54,805 bases of DNA from Clostridium thailandense (GTDB taxonomy: Bacteria > Bacillota > Clostridia > Clostridiales > Clostridiaceae): positions 1-54,805 of the forward strand of contig NZ_JAEEGC010000022.1 of the NCBI RefSeq assembly GCF_019207025.1, given 5' to 3'. The position numbers and the translations under genes were made by a program. The notes beneath the pieces are model-generated. The model was not told the origin of the DNA, searched no databases, and worked only from the letters and a program-made list of their open reading frames with translations. Positions 1 through 7,781 of this stretch are shown here, in pieces. How positions within the stretch are numbered: the first letter of the stretch is position 1; each line of letters begins with the position of its first letter.

Positions 1-21
1 ATATGTTTAATGTTTTGTATT

Positions 22-96
22 GCGGGAGTGGCTCAGTGGTAGAGCGTCACCTTGCCAAGGTGAACGTCGCGGGTTCGAATCCCGTCTTCCGCTCCA
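22..96 (+). tRNA. tRNA-Gly (anticodon GCC)
   Basis: A full cloverleaf can be drawn. The acceptor arm GCGGGAG pairs with CTTCCGC (one G-T pair), the anticodon stem TCACC/GGTGA closes the loop TTGCCAA, and the T-loop is GGTTCGAAT. The CCA end is encoded. The anticodon GCC reads GGC and GGT codons. It is the first of three closely spaced tRNAs; the cluster may continue upstream of the window. Confidence 0.97.
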
Positions 97-102
97 ATTT
101 GT

Positions 103-176
103 GCGGGTGTAACTCAATGGTAGAGTGCTAGCCTTCCAAGCTAGTTACGAGGGTTCGATTCCCTTCACCCGCTCCA
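103..176 (+). tRNA. tRNA-Gly (anticodon UCC)
   Basis: The acceptor stem GCGGGTG pairs with CACCCGC, the anticodon stem CTAGC/GCTAG closes the loop CTTCCAA, and CCA is encoded. The anticodon TCC reads GGA and GGG; GGA is a heavily used glycine codon in this window. It lies six bases after the Gly-GCC gene, so the two are probably co-transcribed. Confidence 0.97.
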
Positions 177-221
177 TTTTTTATTATATAAGTTTATATA
201 GGCAGTACTGATATCCTGTGA

Positions 222-298
222 GCGCCCATAGCTCAGATGGATAGAGTGATGGACTTCGAATCCAGAGGCCGCAGGTTCAACTCCTGCTGGGCGCGCCA
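222..298 (+). tRNA. tRNA-Arg (anticodon UCG)
   Basis: The acceptor stem GCGCCCA pairs with TGGGCGC, the T-arm GCAGG/CCTGC is perfect, and the anticodon loop CTTCGAA carries TCG, so it reads CGA-type arginine codons. The top pair of the anticodon stem is an A-G mismatch; the other four pairs are good. CCA is encoded. Confidence 0.94.
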
Positions 299-503
299 AT
301 GCTTACTTGATAATGATGATATTAAAAGATTTTAAAATTTAATTCTATATAGGTAGTCTTTAGTATAAGCTAAAGGCTTTTTATTTTATAAGATTGATTT
401 AATCTAGAAGTAGTACATAAGATAAATATCAGATTGATTTTTAGGTAAAATTAGTCTATTCTAGAGTTAAAGAAGTTTTAAATAATAAAATTGAATAATA
501 TTT

Positions 504-576
504 ACACTCGTATATGATTAGTAATAAGGTCTAACCGTTTCTACCGAGCAACCGTAAAATGCTTGACTATGGGTGT
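504..576 (+). promoter_or_regulatory. Guanine-sensing purine riboswitch aptamer
   Basis: The P1 strands ACACTC (504-509) and GGGTGT (571-576) pair, and the core motifs CCGTTTCTACC (535-545) and ACCGTAAA (551-558) match the purine-riboswitch class. The specificity position in the J3/1 strand GACTATGGGTG is C, as in the guanine/hypoxanthine xpt-type class; adenine riboswitches have U there (GATTATG). It lies about 300 bases upstream of xpt, the classical target. Ligand binding would be expected to favour the terminator at 671. I could not identify the antiterminator strand with certainty. Confidence 0.93.
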
Positions 577-670
577 TTATATTTGTGATTTAGTCATATC
601 TGAATAATCTGCAGTATCAGGTATGGTATTTTTACTCATAATTATTGAGTAAATAAAAAATCAAGATATA

Positions 671-698
671 AGCTCCCTAAAATTTAGGGAGCTTTTAT
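671..698 (+). terminator. Riboswitch expression-platform terminator before xpt
   Basis: An 11-bp perfect stem, AGCTCCCTAAA pairing with TTTAGGGAGCT, is followed by a T-rich run. It sits between the guanine aptamer and xpt with no gene between, so it is the likely OFF structure. It is about 95 bases from P1, so the switching path must involve intervening sequence; a weaker hairpin, TACTCA/TGAGTA, lies at about 630-648. Confidence 0.75.
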
Positions 699-699
699 T

Positions 700-845
700 T
701 TAAGCAGATATGCAAAATCTATAATTTGGTTATAGTCGCTTACTCATCTGACGAAAGGAAGAGGAGTTTCATTTAAGCAGATATCCCAAATCTGTGATTT
801 GGTGATAGTCGCTTACTCATCTGACAAAAGGAAGAGGAGTTTCAT
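700..845 (+). repeat. 73-bp tandem duplication in the xpt leader
   Basis: Two adjacent 73-bp units (700-772 and 773-845) differ at about six positions. Each contains TTAAGCAGATAT, TCGCTTACTCATCTGAC and a Shine-Dalgarno-like GGAAGAGGAG. In the second unit CCAAATC pairs perfectly with GATTTGG around a TGT loop; this hairpin has two mismatches in the first unit. The pair lies between the riboswitch terminator and the xpt start. Whether it is functional or a slippage duplication is unknown. Confidence 0.93.
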
Positions 846-876
846 TTAAAAATTGGTTTAAAGAAAGGAAGTAACT

Positions 877-1446
877 ATGGAGCTACTAAAAAATAGGATA
901 CTTAAAGATGGAGAAATAATAGAAAATAGAATTTTAAAAGTAGATAGTTTTTTAAATCACCAACTAGATGTTAATTTGTTTAATGAAATAGGAAAAGAAT
1001 TCAAAAGAAGATTTGAAGATCAAGAAGTTACAAAAATCTTAACTATAGAGACTTCTGGAATTGCCATAGCATGTATAGCAGCCCAATACTTTAATGTTCC
1101 TGTGGTATTTGCAAAAAAACATGCAGGAGGCAATATGGACAAGGATGTATATGAATCTAGAGTATATTCATTTACAAAAAAATCTGAGTATAAAATAAAG
1201 GTTTCAGAAAAATATATAAAAGCTGAAGATAAAATTTTAATAATAGATGATTTTCTTGCAAGTGGAAGTGCAATATCAGGATTAATAGATATAGTAGAAA
1301 AAGCCAATGCAGTTATATCAGGAGTGGGAATAGTCATTGAGAAGTCCTTCCAAGGTGGGAGAGAACTAATATTGAATAAGGGAATAAAGCTAGAATCTTT
1401 GGCTGTAATTTCTAAATTTGATCAAAATACAGTTATTTTTAAGTAG
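877..1446 (+). CDS. xpt: Xanthine phosphoribosyltransferase
   Basis: Cytoplasmic purine salvage enzyme that converts xanthine and PRPP to XMP. The 189-residue length is normal for Xpt. The type I phosphoribosyltransferase PRPP-binding loop is clear at residues 120-131 (ILIIDDFLASGS), and the N-terminal MELLKNRILKDG pattern is typical of the family. The ATG is preceded by AAAGGAAG at a good distance. It is a single gene: a strong terminator follows, and upstream lie the guanine riboswitch and terminator, so expression should fall when guanine or hypoxanthine is abundant. In Bacillus xpt is followed by the permease pbuX; none is present here, so the xanthine transporter must be elsewhere. Recognition is confident because motif, length and riboswitch agree. 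Confidence 0.96.
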   Translation: MELLKNRILKDGEIIENRILKVDSFLNHQLDVNLFNEIGKEFKRRFEDQEVTKILTIETSGIAIACIAAQYFNVPVVFAKKHAGGNMDKDVYESRVYSFTKKSEYKIKVSEKYIKAEDKILIIDDFLASGSAISGLIDIVEKANAVISGVGIVIEKSFQGGRELILNKGIKLESLAVISKFDQNTVIFK

Positions 1447-1487
1447 GAAATATATATAATACAAATTATTTAAAAAAGCAACAGCGA

Positions 1488-1531
1488 AAATAAAGGGTTG
1501 TTTCACTTGGTGAAATAACCCTTTATTTTTA
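1488..1531 (+). terminator. Terminator after xpt
   Basis: A long hairpin with AAATAAAGGGTT pairing with AACCCTTTATTT, an inner TTTCA/TGAAA stem, and a run of T follows the xpt stop by about 40 bases. Confidence 0.9.
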
Positions 1532-1572
1532 TAATGTAAAGTAATTAATATATAGAATTATATATCTCTAAG

Positions 1573-1752
1573 ATGGCTAAACAGTAATATAATTGTATTT
1601 TTTGTACATATGTCTCTGTAGATAATGTACAGGAATATATTAATTGGGTTTGGAGAATACTAGGCAATAATATAGTATGTGCTAGAATTTTAGGAGGAAA
1701 GATTGATTTAAATAAATTGAGTTATGGATTAATACAAAAAATGAAATATTGA
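1573..1752 (+). pseudogene. Remnant of a flavodoxin-domain protein (C-terminal part)
   Basis: Reading from ATG 1573 gives MAKQ, an in-frame TAA at 1585, then 54 open codons to TGA at 1750. The open part contains VDNVQEYINWVWRILG and ARILGGKIDLNKLSYGLIQK. The GGK-(I/L)-D-x-x-K-L-S pattern near the C-terminus resembles flavodoxin-domain proteins of the protoporphyrinogen-dehydrogenase-like (HemG/Flavodoxin_5) type. The FMN-binding N-terminus is absent, so I read it as a decayed fragment. The family assignment is from pattern memory only and is tentative. There is no clear ribosome binding site. Confidence 0.45.
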
Positions 1753-1786
1753 ATTTAAAATATGAAATTTATAATTCAATATTTCA
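1742..1786 (+). terminator. Perfect 14-bp hairpin (possible terminator)
   Basis: TGAAATATTGAATT (1742-1755) is exactly repeated inverted at 1773-1786. It overlaps the end of the flavodoxin-like remnant and may be its old terminator, though the following T-run is weak. The remaining sequence to ilvA (1787-2149) is AT-rich; it holds a GTACAGAGGACA motif at about 1965, shared with the inverted repeat at 27247, and no gene that I can see. Confidence 0.5.
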
Positions 1787-2149
1787 ATAATTTTGTATCA
1801 AAAATAAATAAAATATAATTGTACAAATGATATGATTGTGATAAAATATAATCAAAGTTAAATAAATGTAAACGTAATATATTAAATGTAGACCGCGATT
1901 TTATACATACTTATAATTAATAATAGGTTTTTGCGAAAAAAATTTACATTCCGCGTACAGAGGACATTTGTAAACGTTTCTCACAAAAACAAAATGTAAT
2001 AAAATGTAATATGTAATAAATATACAATAATAATTTTAAAATATGAAATTATGAAATAAAAAAATCATAAAGCTATAAAAAATGCAATTACTTATCTAGT
2101 TATACTAGGTGAATATATAAATTTACTATCATAGTAGGGGGAATAAGTT

Positions 2150-3364
2150 ATGGAATTAAATTTAGAAAGAATTAAAAAGGCTCAAGAAAATATTAAGGAA
2201 GTAGTTAGAAAAACTCCACTATTTCATACAAGCACTTTTTCAAAACAATGTGGCTGCAATTTATATTTAAAATGTGAAAATAAGCAGAAAACTGGAGCTT
2301 TCAAATTAAGAGGAGCATATAACAAAGTAGCTAGTTTAACAGAAGAAGAAAAAAGCAAAGGAGTGATAGCTTCATCAGCAGGGAACCATGCACAAGGGGT
2401 TGCCTATGCTGCTACAGCATTTGGTGTGAAATCTACAATAGTTATGCCATTAACAGCACCACAAGCTAAAGTGCAAGCAACTAAAGGATATGGCGCTGAG
2501 GTAATTCAGTCAGGACAGGTATATGATGAATGCTATGCAAAAGCAGTAGAAGTACAAAAAGAAACAGGAGCAACTTTCTTGCATCCATTTAATGATTTAG
2601 ATGTAATGGCTGGACAGGGAACAATAGGACTCGAAATATTAGAGGAATTACCAGATGTTGATGTAATAGTAGTTCCAATTGGCGGAGGTGGATTGATATC
2701 AGGTATTGCCACTGCTGCTAAATCAATAAAGCCTTCAATAAGAGTAGTAGGAGTACAGCCTGAAATAGTAGCATCAACTAAAGCTTCACTAGAAAAGGGA
2801 GAAGTTGTTACATTACCAGGAGCTAAGTCATTAGCAGATGGTATATCAGTTAGCACGCCAGGAGATGTATGTTTTGAATACATTAAAAAATATGTAGATG
2901 AAGTAGTTACTATTAGTGAAGATGAAATAGCTTATGGTATGTTCTCACTTATGGAAAGAAACAAACTAATAGCTGAAGGTGCGGGAGCATCTCCAATAGC
3001 AGCATTGTTAGCAGGAAAAATAGAAGGAGTAAAAGGTAAGAATGTTGTAGCATTAGTTAGTGGTGGAAATGTTGATATAGCTACAGTTTCTAAGATAATA
3101 GAAAGAGAATTAGTTCTTTTAAATAGAAGAGTAAGATTTACTGTTGAACTTCAGGATAAAGCAGGAACATTAGGACTGTTAGTTTCTGAAATAGGAAAAG
3201 TTGGCGGAAATGTTGTTACAGTAAGACAAAATAATAATTGGAATGAAAAAGGACTTGATTATGCTGATGTATTCCTAGAAATAACAGTGCAATCAGCTGA
3301 GCACGGACAACAAGTAATAAAAGAATTACAAGAAAAGGGATATAGTATTGAAGTCCATAAATAA
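2150..3364 (+). CDS. ilvA: Threonine ammonia-lyase (threonine dehydratase) with C-terminal ACT domain
   Basis: PLP enzyme that deaminates L-threonine to 2-oxobutanoate and ammonia, either the first step of isoleucine synthesis or threonine catabolism. The PLP lysine lies in KTGAFKLRGA (Lys52), the substrate loop SAGNHAQG is at residues 76-83, and the phosphate-binding glycine loop GGGG is at 178-181. Residues from about 328 to the end form a single ACT-like domain (FTVELQDKAGTLGLL...). The 404-residue length with one ACT domain fits the shorter TdcB-like/TIGR01127 class rather than the roughly 510-residue E. coli IlvA. The symbol could equally be tdcB. A GGGGG-rich ribosome binding site precedes the ATG. 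It stands alone with its own terminator. I see no convincing T-box in the leader. Confidence 0.92.
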   Translation: MELNLERIKKAQENIKEVVRKTPLFHTSTFSKQCGCNLYLKCENKQKTGAFKLRGAYNKVASLTEEEKSKGVIASSAGNHAQGVAYAATAFGVKSTIVMPLTAPQAKVQATKGYGAEVIQSGQVYDECYAKAVEVQKETGATFLHPFNDLDVMAGQGTIGLEILEELPDVDVIVVPIGGGGLISGIATAAKSIKPSIRVVGVQPEIVASTKASLEKGEVVTLPGAKSLADGISVSTPGDVCFEYIKKYVDEVVTISEDEIAYGMFSLMERNKLIAEGAGASPIAALLAGKIEGVKGKNVVALVSGGNVDIATVSKIIERELVLLNRRVRFTVELQDKAGTLGLLVSEIGKVGGNVVTVRQNNNWNEKGLDYADVFLEITVQSAEHGQQVIKELQEKGYSIEVHK

Positions 3365-3413
3365 TGTTAATTAAAATACAGGAAATATATATTTTAAGAA
3401 AGTTTTTTATAAA

Positions 3414-3450
3414 GATAGGCTGCTTCATTTTGTGAAGTAGCCTATTTTTT
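3414..3450 (+). terminator. Terminator after ilvA
   Basis: ATAGGCTGCTTCA pairs with TGAAGTAGCCTAT (one G-T pair) around TTTTG and is followed by a T-run. It lies 50 bases after the ilvA stop. Confidence 0.92.
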
Positions 3451-3591
3451 TAAAAGAACTTCCTATAAGGTATTTTAATAGAAAATTCTGTGTCTATTGG
3501 AATATATAATAATTGTAGATTCGATTGTATGTTAATATAATATTGATTTAAGTATTTTGAATATTTTTGATATTAGTAGGAGGAAAATTTA

Positions 3592-4740
3592 ATGAATGAA
3601 TTACCAGAAAAGATAAATGAATTTGCTGAAAAGAGAAGACAGGGTTTCATAACTATAAAGAATCTCAAGGATGAAGGTAAGAAGGTAGTAGGAGTATTTT
3701 GTGCATTTACACCTAGAGAATTAATTTCAGCTTCAGGTGCTATTCCAGTGTCGTTATGTGGTACAAGCGAAGAACCAATTGCAGATGCTGAAAAACATCT
3801 TCCAAGAAATTTATGTCCTTTAATAAAGTCTAGTTATGGATTTGCAATAACACAAAAATGTCCATACACGTATTTCTCAGATTTAATAGTAGGAGAAACT
3901 ACATGTGATGGAAAGAAAAAGATGTTTGAAATGCTTGGAAAATTCAAAAATGTACATGTAATGCAGCTTCCTCAAACCACAAAAAGTGAAGATTCTTATA
4001 AGCTATGGAAGAATGAAATGTTGAAACTGAAAGGTAAGCTAGAAGAAGAGTTTGGAGTAGAAATTACTGAAGAAAAATTAAAAAATGAAATAAAGCTTAA
4101 GAATAGAGAAAGAAAGGCTTTAAGAGAGTTTTATGAACTAGGAAAAATGACACCTCCACCGTTGTCTGGTATGGAGATACTAAAGGTATTGAGAGGTTCA
4201 GAATTTACTTATGATAAAGAAAATCAAATAAAAACTGTAAAAGATATGACTGAAGAAATTAAGAAACGTTATGATGAAGGAGAGAGAAAAGTATCCAGTA
4301 AAGCTAAAAGAATATTAATTACAGGATGCCCTTTAGGAGAAGCTACTGATAAAATAATAAATCTAATTGAGGAAAATGGAGGAGTAGTTGTATGTTATGA
4401 AAATTGCGGTGGAGTAAAAAATATAGGATTTTTAGTTGATGAAGATATAGACCCTATAGATGCAATTACTGACAAGTATATCAATATTGCTTGTTCGTGT
4501 ATGACTCCAAATGATAACAGAATTAAGCTTTTATCAGAATTAATTGATGATTATAAGATAGATGGTGTCATTGATGTTATATTACAAGCTTGTCATACTT
4601 ATAATGTGGAAACTTATACAATTAAGGAGTTTGTAACAAAAGAAAAAAACACTCCTTATATGAGTATAGAGACAGACTATTCTCAAACTGATATTGGGCA
4701 GCTTAAAACAAGAATAGGAGCATTCATAGAGATGCTATAG
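3592..4740 (+). CDS. Double-cubane-cluster anaerobic reductase (YjiM-like, 2-hydroxyacyl-CoA dehydratase D-component family)
   Basis: Cytoplasmic iron-sulfur protein of the HgdB/FldC/BcrC superfamily. At 382 residues it looks closest to the E. coli YjiM type: [36 protein letters not shown] and CHTY are all present. Cysteines at about 37, 56, 75, 90, 105, 246, 268, 272, 301, 303 and 334 give ample cluster ligands. True 2-hydroxyacyl-CoA dehydratases carry one [4Fe-4S] cluster per subunit; related double-cubane proteins carry an [8Fe-9S] cluster and reduce small molecules. The substrate cannot be told from sequence. A partner protein, a DUF3343 protein and the activator ATPase follow. Its stop codon lies inside the left end of a 266-bp palindrome. 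No acyl-CoA ligase, CoA transferase or racemase is nearby, which argues against a classical amino-acid fermentation cluster. Confidence 0.85.
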   Translation: MNELPEKINEFAEKRRQGFITIKNLKDEGKKVVGVFCAFTPRELISASGAIPVSLCGTSEEPIADAEKHLPRNLCPLIKSSYGFAITQKCPYTYFSDLIVGETTCDGKKKMFEMLGKFKNVHVMQLPQTTKSEDSYKLWKNEMLKLKGKLEEEFGVEITEEKLKNEIKLKNRERKALREFYELGKMTPPPLSGMEILKVLRGSEFTYDKENQIKTVKDMTEEIKKRYDEGERKVSSKAKRILITGCPLGEATDKIINLIEENGGVVVCYENCGGVKNIGFLVDEDIDPIDAITDKYINIACSCMTPNDNRIKLLSELIDDYKIDGVIDVILQACHTYNVETYTIKEFVTKEKNTPYMSIETDYSQTDIGQLKTRIGAFIEML

Positions 4741-5000
4741 AGATGTCCACGGCCGAAAGTAGACTTATGCTCCGGGAGATGTTTCCAAGTTTCAGCACGA
4801 TAAAAACTTTTTGTCAATCTAAAGCTCAACATTTAGAAAATCTAAGAATCATTTATAAACTCGTACCTCAGACATATAAATAATTCTAAGATTTTCTAAA
4901 ATGTTTCGCTAAAATTGACTAAAAAGTTTTTATATGTGGCTTTCAGCTTTGAAAACATCTCCCTGCGTATAAGTCTACTTTCTGGTATGGGCATCTATAG
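4735..5000. repeat. 266-bp palindromic element, copy 1
   Basis: CTATAG at both ends (4735-4740 and 4995-5000) bounds a nearly continuous inverted repeat. The left arm includes CCACGGCCGAAAGTAGAC and CGGGAGATGTTT; the right arm carries the complementary AAACATCTCCCTG and GTCTACTTTCTGG. Arms continue through AAAAACTTTTT and TCTAAGAAT to a short centre at about 4862-4872 (TCGTACCTCA). The RNA would fold into a hairpin of about 130 bp. A related copy starts at 54620. It overlaps the stop codon of the upstream gene. It has no open reading frame, so it resembles a non-autonomous mobile or REP-like element, or a structured RNA. Confidence 0.93.
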
Positions 5001-5110
5001 GAGGGTGTGATTAAACAAAATTTTACATTAGGTAAATTCTTAAATAGCAATGTATTGGATGTTTTTAATTTGCATTTTTTGGCGCATAAAGTGGACTTTA
5101 TCACATCCTC
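5001..5110. repeat. Second inverted repeat abutting the palindrome
   Basis: GAGGGTGTGATTAAA at 5001-5015 is matched inverted, with one mismatch and one bulge, by TTTATCACATCCTC at 5097-5110. The interior holds a smaller TACATT/AATGTA pair and the near-palindrome ATAAAGTGGACTTTAT at about 5086-5101. It starts directly after the right end of the 266-bp palindrome, so both may belong to one composite insertion. From 5111 to 5363 I see only AT-rich sequence that presumably holds the promoter of the next gene. Confidence 0.75.
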
Positions 5111-5363
5111 TTATATAGATAAATCTGCTCTCTGGTTTCATTCTATAAGCATCTTGATAAGTAGTTTGATTAGCTTATTTAATTGAATAGTTCTATTTTA
5201 ATAATCATGTGCACACTAGATGTTTATTAATCGAAGATTGGAAACCTGTAATTGCATTTGTATAATTTATAGATAAGTCTCTAACTATAATATATCTAAA
5301 TAACGTTTACAATTCCTATATGCTAAAATGTTACTGTATGAAGAAAGATGGAGGGATATAATT

Positions 5364-6623
5364 ATGGGAGATTATAGAAATTTGTGGACAAAATTAGGTG
5401 TAGATTTAGAAAAACATGATAAACTATGTGCGGTTTTACCAGAATTATTTGGAGCAACTTATTTGACACAAGAAAATAGACCGGAAGGTATGAATTATTT
5501 TAATTTTGTTGTTTCAGAAATACATGGACTTAGAATACAGGAACTTGATGAACATAGAAAAAATGGTGGAAAAGTAGTGGGTACATTTTGTGTATTTGTT
5601 CCAGATGAAGTAATATTGGCAGCAAAGGCTATTGGAATAGGACTTTGTGCAGGATCACAATTCTGGATAGAAGACGGAGAAAAGGTGCTTCCAAGAAACA
5701 TATGTCCTCTTATAAAGGCATTTATGGGAGCTAAAGTTGGTGGTACATGCCCGTATTTTCAATCTTGTGACATGGTAATCGGAGAAACTACTTGTGATGG
5801 TAAGAAAAAAGCATGGGAATTACTAGATGAGTATGTTCCAGTACATGTTATGGATTTACCTCAAATGAAAAGAGATAAAGATTATACAAGGTGGTCAGAA
5901 GAAATAAAGGACGTTATTACTAAGATAGAAGAACTTACTGGAAATAAGGTTACTGTTGAGAGTCTTAGAGAAGGAATAAAGATAGCGAATGCAAAAAGAA
6001 GAGCATTAAAGAGATTATATGATTTAAGAAAATATAAACCATCACCGATAAGTGGGTTAGATGCTTTATTAATATCACAAATTGCATTTTATGATGATCC
6101 ACACAGATTTGTAGAAAAACTAAATGAGCTTTGTGATGAATTAGATGAGAGAGTTAAAAATTTAGAACAAAATGGAAAGAAAAGATTAATGATAACTGGA
6201 ACACCAATGGCAGTTCCAAATTGGAAGCTTCATTCAATAATTGAAAGCTTAGATGCAGAAATAGTTGTTGAAGAGACTTGTACAGGAACAAGATACTTTG
6301 AAAATGAAGTATGTGAAGAAGGGGAAACTATAGAGGAGCTAATTAAAAATTTAGCAGATAGATACTTAAAGATAAATTGTGCTTGTTTTACGCCAAATAC
6401 AGGAAGAATTGATGATATAATTAGATATTCAAAAGAATATAATGTAGATGGAGTTATAGACTTCAATTTATCTTTCTGTCATACTTATGCCGTAGAGCAT
6501 AGCTCAGTTGAAAAGGCATTAAAAGAAAAAAGTATACCTATTATGCATATAGAAACTGATTACTCTACAGAGGATTCAGGACAAATAAAAACAAGAGTAG
6601 AAGCATTCTTAGAGATGATTTAA
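5364..6623 (+). CDS. Second double-cubane / 2-hydroxyacyl-CoA dehydratase family protein
   Basis: A 419-residue relative of the 3592 gene with an extra N-terminal segment of about 45 residues (LWTKLGVDLEKHDKL...). It shares [41 protein letters not shown] and FCHTYAVE. Cysteines at about 22, 76, 95, 114, 129, 135 and 144 are in the N-terminal half. The longer form resembles double-cubane-cluster proteins of anaerobes and the larger HadB/HgdA-type subunits. I chose ATG 5364 because GGAGGG lies just upstream; an earlier ATG at 5328 lacks such a site. It is followed within 35 bases by the DUF3343 gene and then the activator, so these three look like an operon. It could form a heterodimer with the 3592 product or be an independent homodimer. 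Substrate unknown. Confidence 0.83.
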   Translation: MGDYRNLWTKLGVDLEKHDKLCAVLPELFGATYLTQENRPEGMNYFNFVVSEIHGLRIQELDEHRKNGGKVVGTFCVFVPDEVILAAKAIGIGLCAGSQFWIEDGEKVLPRNICPLIKAFMGAKVGGTCPYFQSCDMVIGETTCDGKKKAWELLDEYVPVHVMDLPQMKRDKDYTRWSEEIKDVITKIEELTGNKVTVESLREGIKIANAKRRALKRLYDLRKYKPSPISGLDALLISQIAFYDDPHRFVEKLNELCDELDERVKNLEQNGKKRLMITGTPMAVPNWKLHSIIESLDAEIVVEETCTGTRYFENEVCEEGETIEELIKNLADRYLKINCACFTPNTGRIDDIIRYSKEYNVDGVIDFNLSFCHTYAVEHSSVEKALKEKSIPIMHIETDYSTEDSGQIKTRVEAFLEMI

Positions 6624-6655
6624 GCAGTGAACTAGTTATTAGATAAGGTGATAAA

Positions 6656-6907
6656 GTGGAGACTATAAGATATTATATACTTTTTCCTTCACATACTGAA
6701 GGGGTTAAGTTAGAAGCAGCATTAAAGAAGGAAAAAATAAAAAACACCATAGTTCCGACTCCTAGAGAGTTGTCTGCCTCTTGTGGTATATCGATTATGT
6801 ATAATAGAGAAGATGAGGAAAGAATAAAACTTTTGGTTGATAGCAACAATGTTAAAACATTAGGATTTCATTGTGTAAAGAAAAAAATAGTTAACCCTTA
6901 TTTATAG
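6656..6907 (+). CDS. DUF3343 protein (putative Se/S carrier-like)
   Basis: An 83-residue soluble protein starting at GTG 6656, with AAGGTG seven bases upstream. The stretch TPRELSASCGISIMY is the hallmark of DUF3343 (PF11823), annotated in databases as putative selenium/sulfur carrier-like. Small proteins of this family often accompany genes for sulfur, selenium or 2-hydroxyacyl-CoA dehydratase-like enzymes. The single conserved Cys in SASCGIS is the likely functional residue. It is placed between the second reductase and the activator, so a role in maturing or supplying sulfur to the double-cubane cluster is an inference worth testing. There is no experimental function that I can cite. Confidence 0.85.
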   Translation: METIRYYILFPSHTEGVKLEAALKKEKIKNTIVPTPRELSASCGISIMYNREDEERIKLLVDSNNVKTLGFHCVKKKIVNPYL

Positions 6908-6952
6908 TGAATATGATAACATTTTTATAAAATAAAAAAGGTGGATCAAGTT

Positions 6953-7711
6953 ATGTTTTATGTAGGAGTGGATATAGGGTCAACTGCTTCGAAAGTTTGT
7001 GTGTTTGAAGATGAAAGTATAAAAGAAACTTTTGTGATGCCAACTGGATGGAGTAGTGTAGAGACTGCGAGTGATATAAAAAGAAGATTAGATGAATTAG
7101 GTATAAATGAAGAGAATTCTAAAATAGTTGCTACGGGGTATGGAAGAGTATCTGTTCCATATGCAGATAAAACCATTACTGAAATAACCTGTCATGGAAA
7201 GGGAGCTTACTATTTGCTTGGAGAAGATTGTACAGTTATTGATATAGGCGGACAAGATACAAAGGTAATTACAGTGGAAAATGGAAATGTAACCAATTTT
7301 ACCATGAACGACAAATGCGCTGCTGGTACAGGAAGATTTTTAGAACTTATGGCAAATACTTTAGGATTTGATATAACAGAGATGTGTAGAAAAGCTCAAG
7401 AAGGTAAGGAAATTAGTATAAGTTCTATGTGTACTGTGTTTGCTGAATCAGAGGTAATAAGTTTAATTGGAAGTGGTAAAAATAGAGAAGATATAGCGTG
7501 TGGCGTGGTTGATTCAATTACTGGAAAAGTAAAATCTTTATGTCAGAAGCACTCAGAGAGTTTTAATTATTTTCTTTCTGGAGGCTTAAGCGAGAATTCA
7601 TATATTGCTAAGAGACTTTCAGAAAAGTTAGGATCAAAGATTAAAACAGATAAATTGGGAAGATATGCAGGAGCTATAGGTGCTGCATTAATGGCAAAAG
7701 GACTTAAATAA
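6953..7711 (+). CDS. Acyl-CoA dehydratase / double-cubane reductase activator ATPase (HgdC/YjiL family)
   Basis: BadF/BadG/BcrA/BcrD-type ATPase that injects one electron into its partner reductase at the cost of ATP. The ASKHA phosphate-1 motif VGVDIGSTASK lies at the N-terminus, IDIGGQDTK at about 96-104, and the C-terminal SGGLSEN adenosine region at about 208. Two cysteines, Cys122 (NDKCAAGTGRFLE) and Cys160 (SSMCTVFAESEV), match the pair that bridges one [4Fe-4S] cluster at the homodimer interface in HgdC. I chose ATG 6953 (252 residues), with AAGGTGG upstream, over the GTG at 6941, which lies in that site. It is last in the cluster, and the pyr promoter begins at its stop codon. One activator probably serves both reductases. 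Confidence 0.92.
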   Translation: MFYVGVDIGSTASKVCVFEDESIKETFVMPTGWSSVETASDIKRRLDELGINEENSKIVATGYGRVSVPYADKTITEITCHGKGAYYLLGEDCTVIDIGGQDTKVITVENGNVTNFTMNDKCAAGTGRFLELMANTLGFDITEMCRKAQEGKEISISSMCTVFAESEVISLIGSGKNREDIACGVVDSITGKVKSLCQKHSESFNYFLSGGLSENSYIAKRLSEKLGSKIKTDKLGRYAGAIGAALMAKGLK

Positions 7712-7715
7712 TAGA

Positions 7716-7744
7716 TTGACTTTAAATACTATTTATGCTATGCT
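7716..7744 (+). promoter_or_regulatory. Probable vegetative promoter of the pyr operon
   Basis: TTGACT (7716-7721) and TATGCT (7739-7744) are separated by 17 bases, a near-consensus sigma-A arrangement. Transcription would start around 7751, placing both PyrR-type elements in the leader RNA. It lies directly after the stop codon of the activator gene. Confidence 0.65.
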
Positions 7745-7781
7745 AGTAAGAGTGAAAATTGAATAACACGAAACTGTGTTA

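Noticed and set aside
1850..2149. Possible T-box leader upstream of ilvA
   Set aside because: GTAGACCGCG at about 1889 resembles part of the T-box core, but the rest of the core (GGTGGxACC) and a matching terminator/antiterminator pair are missing.
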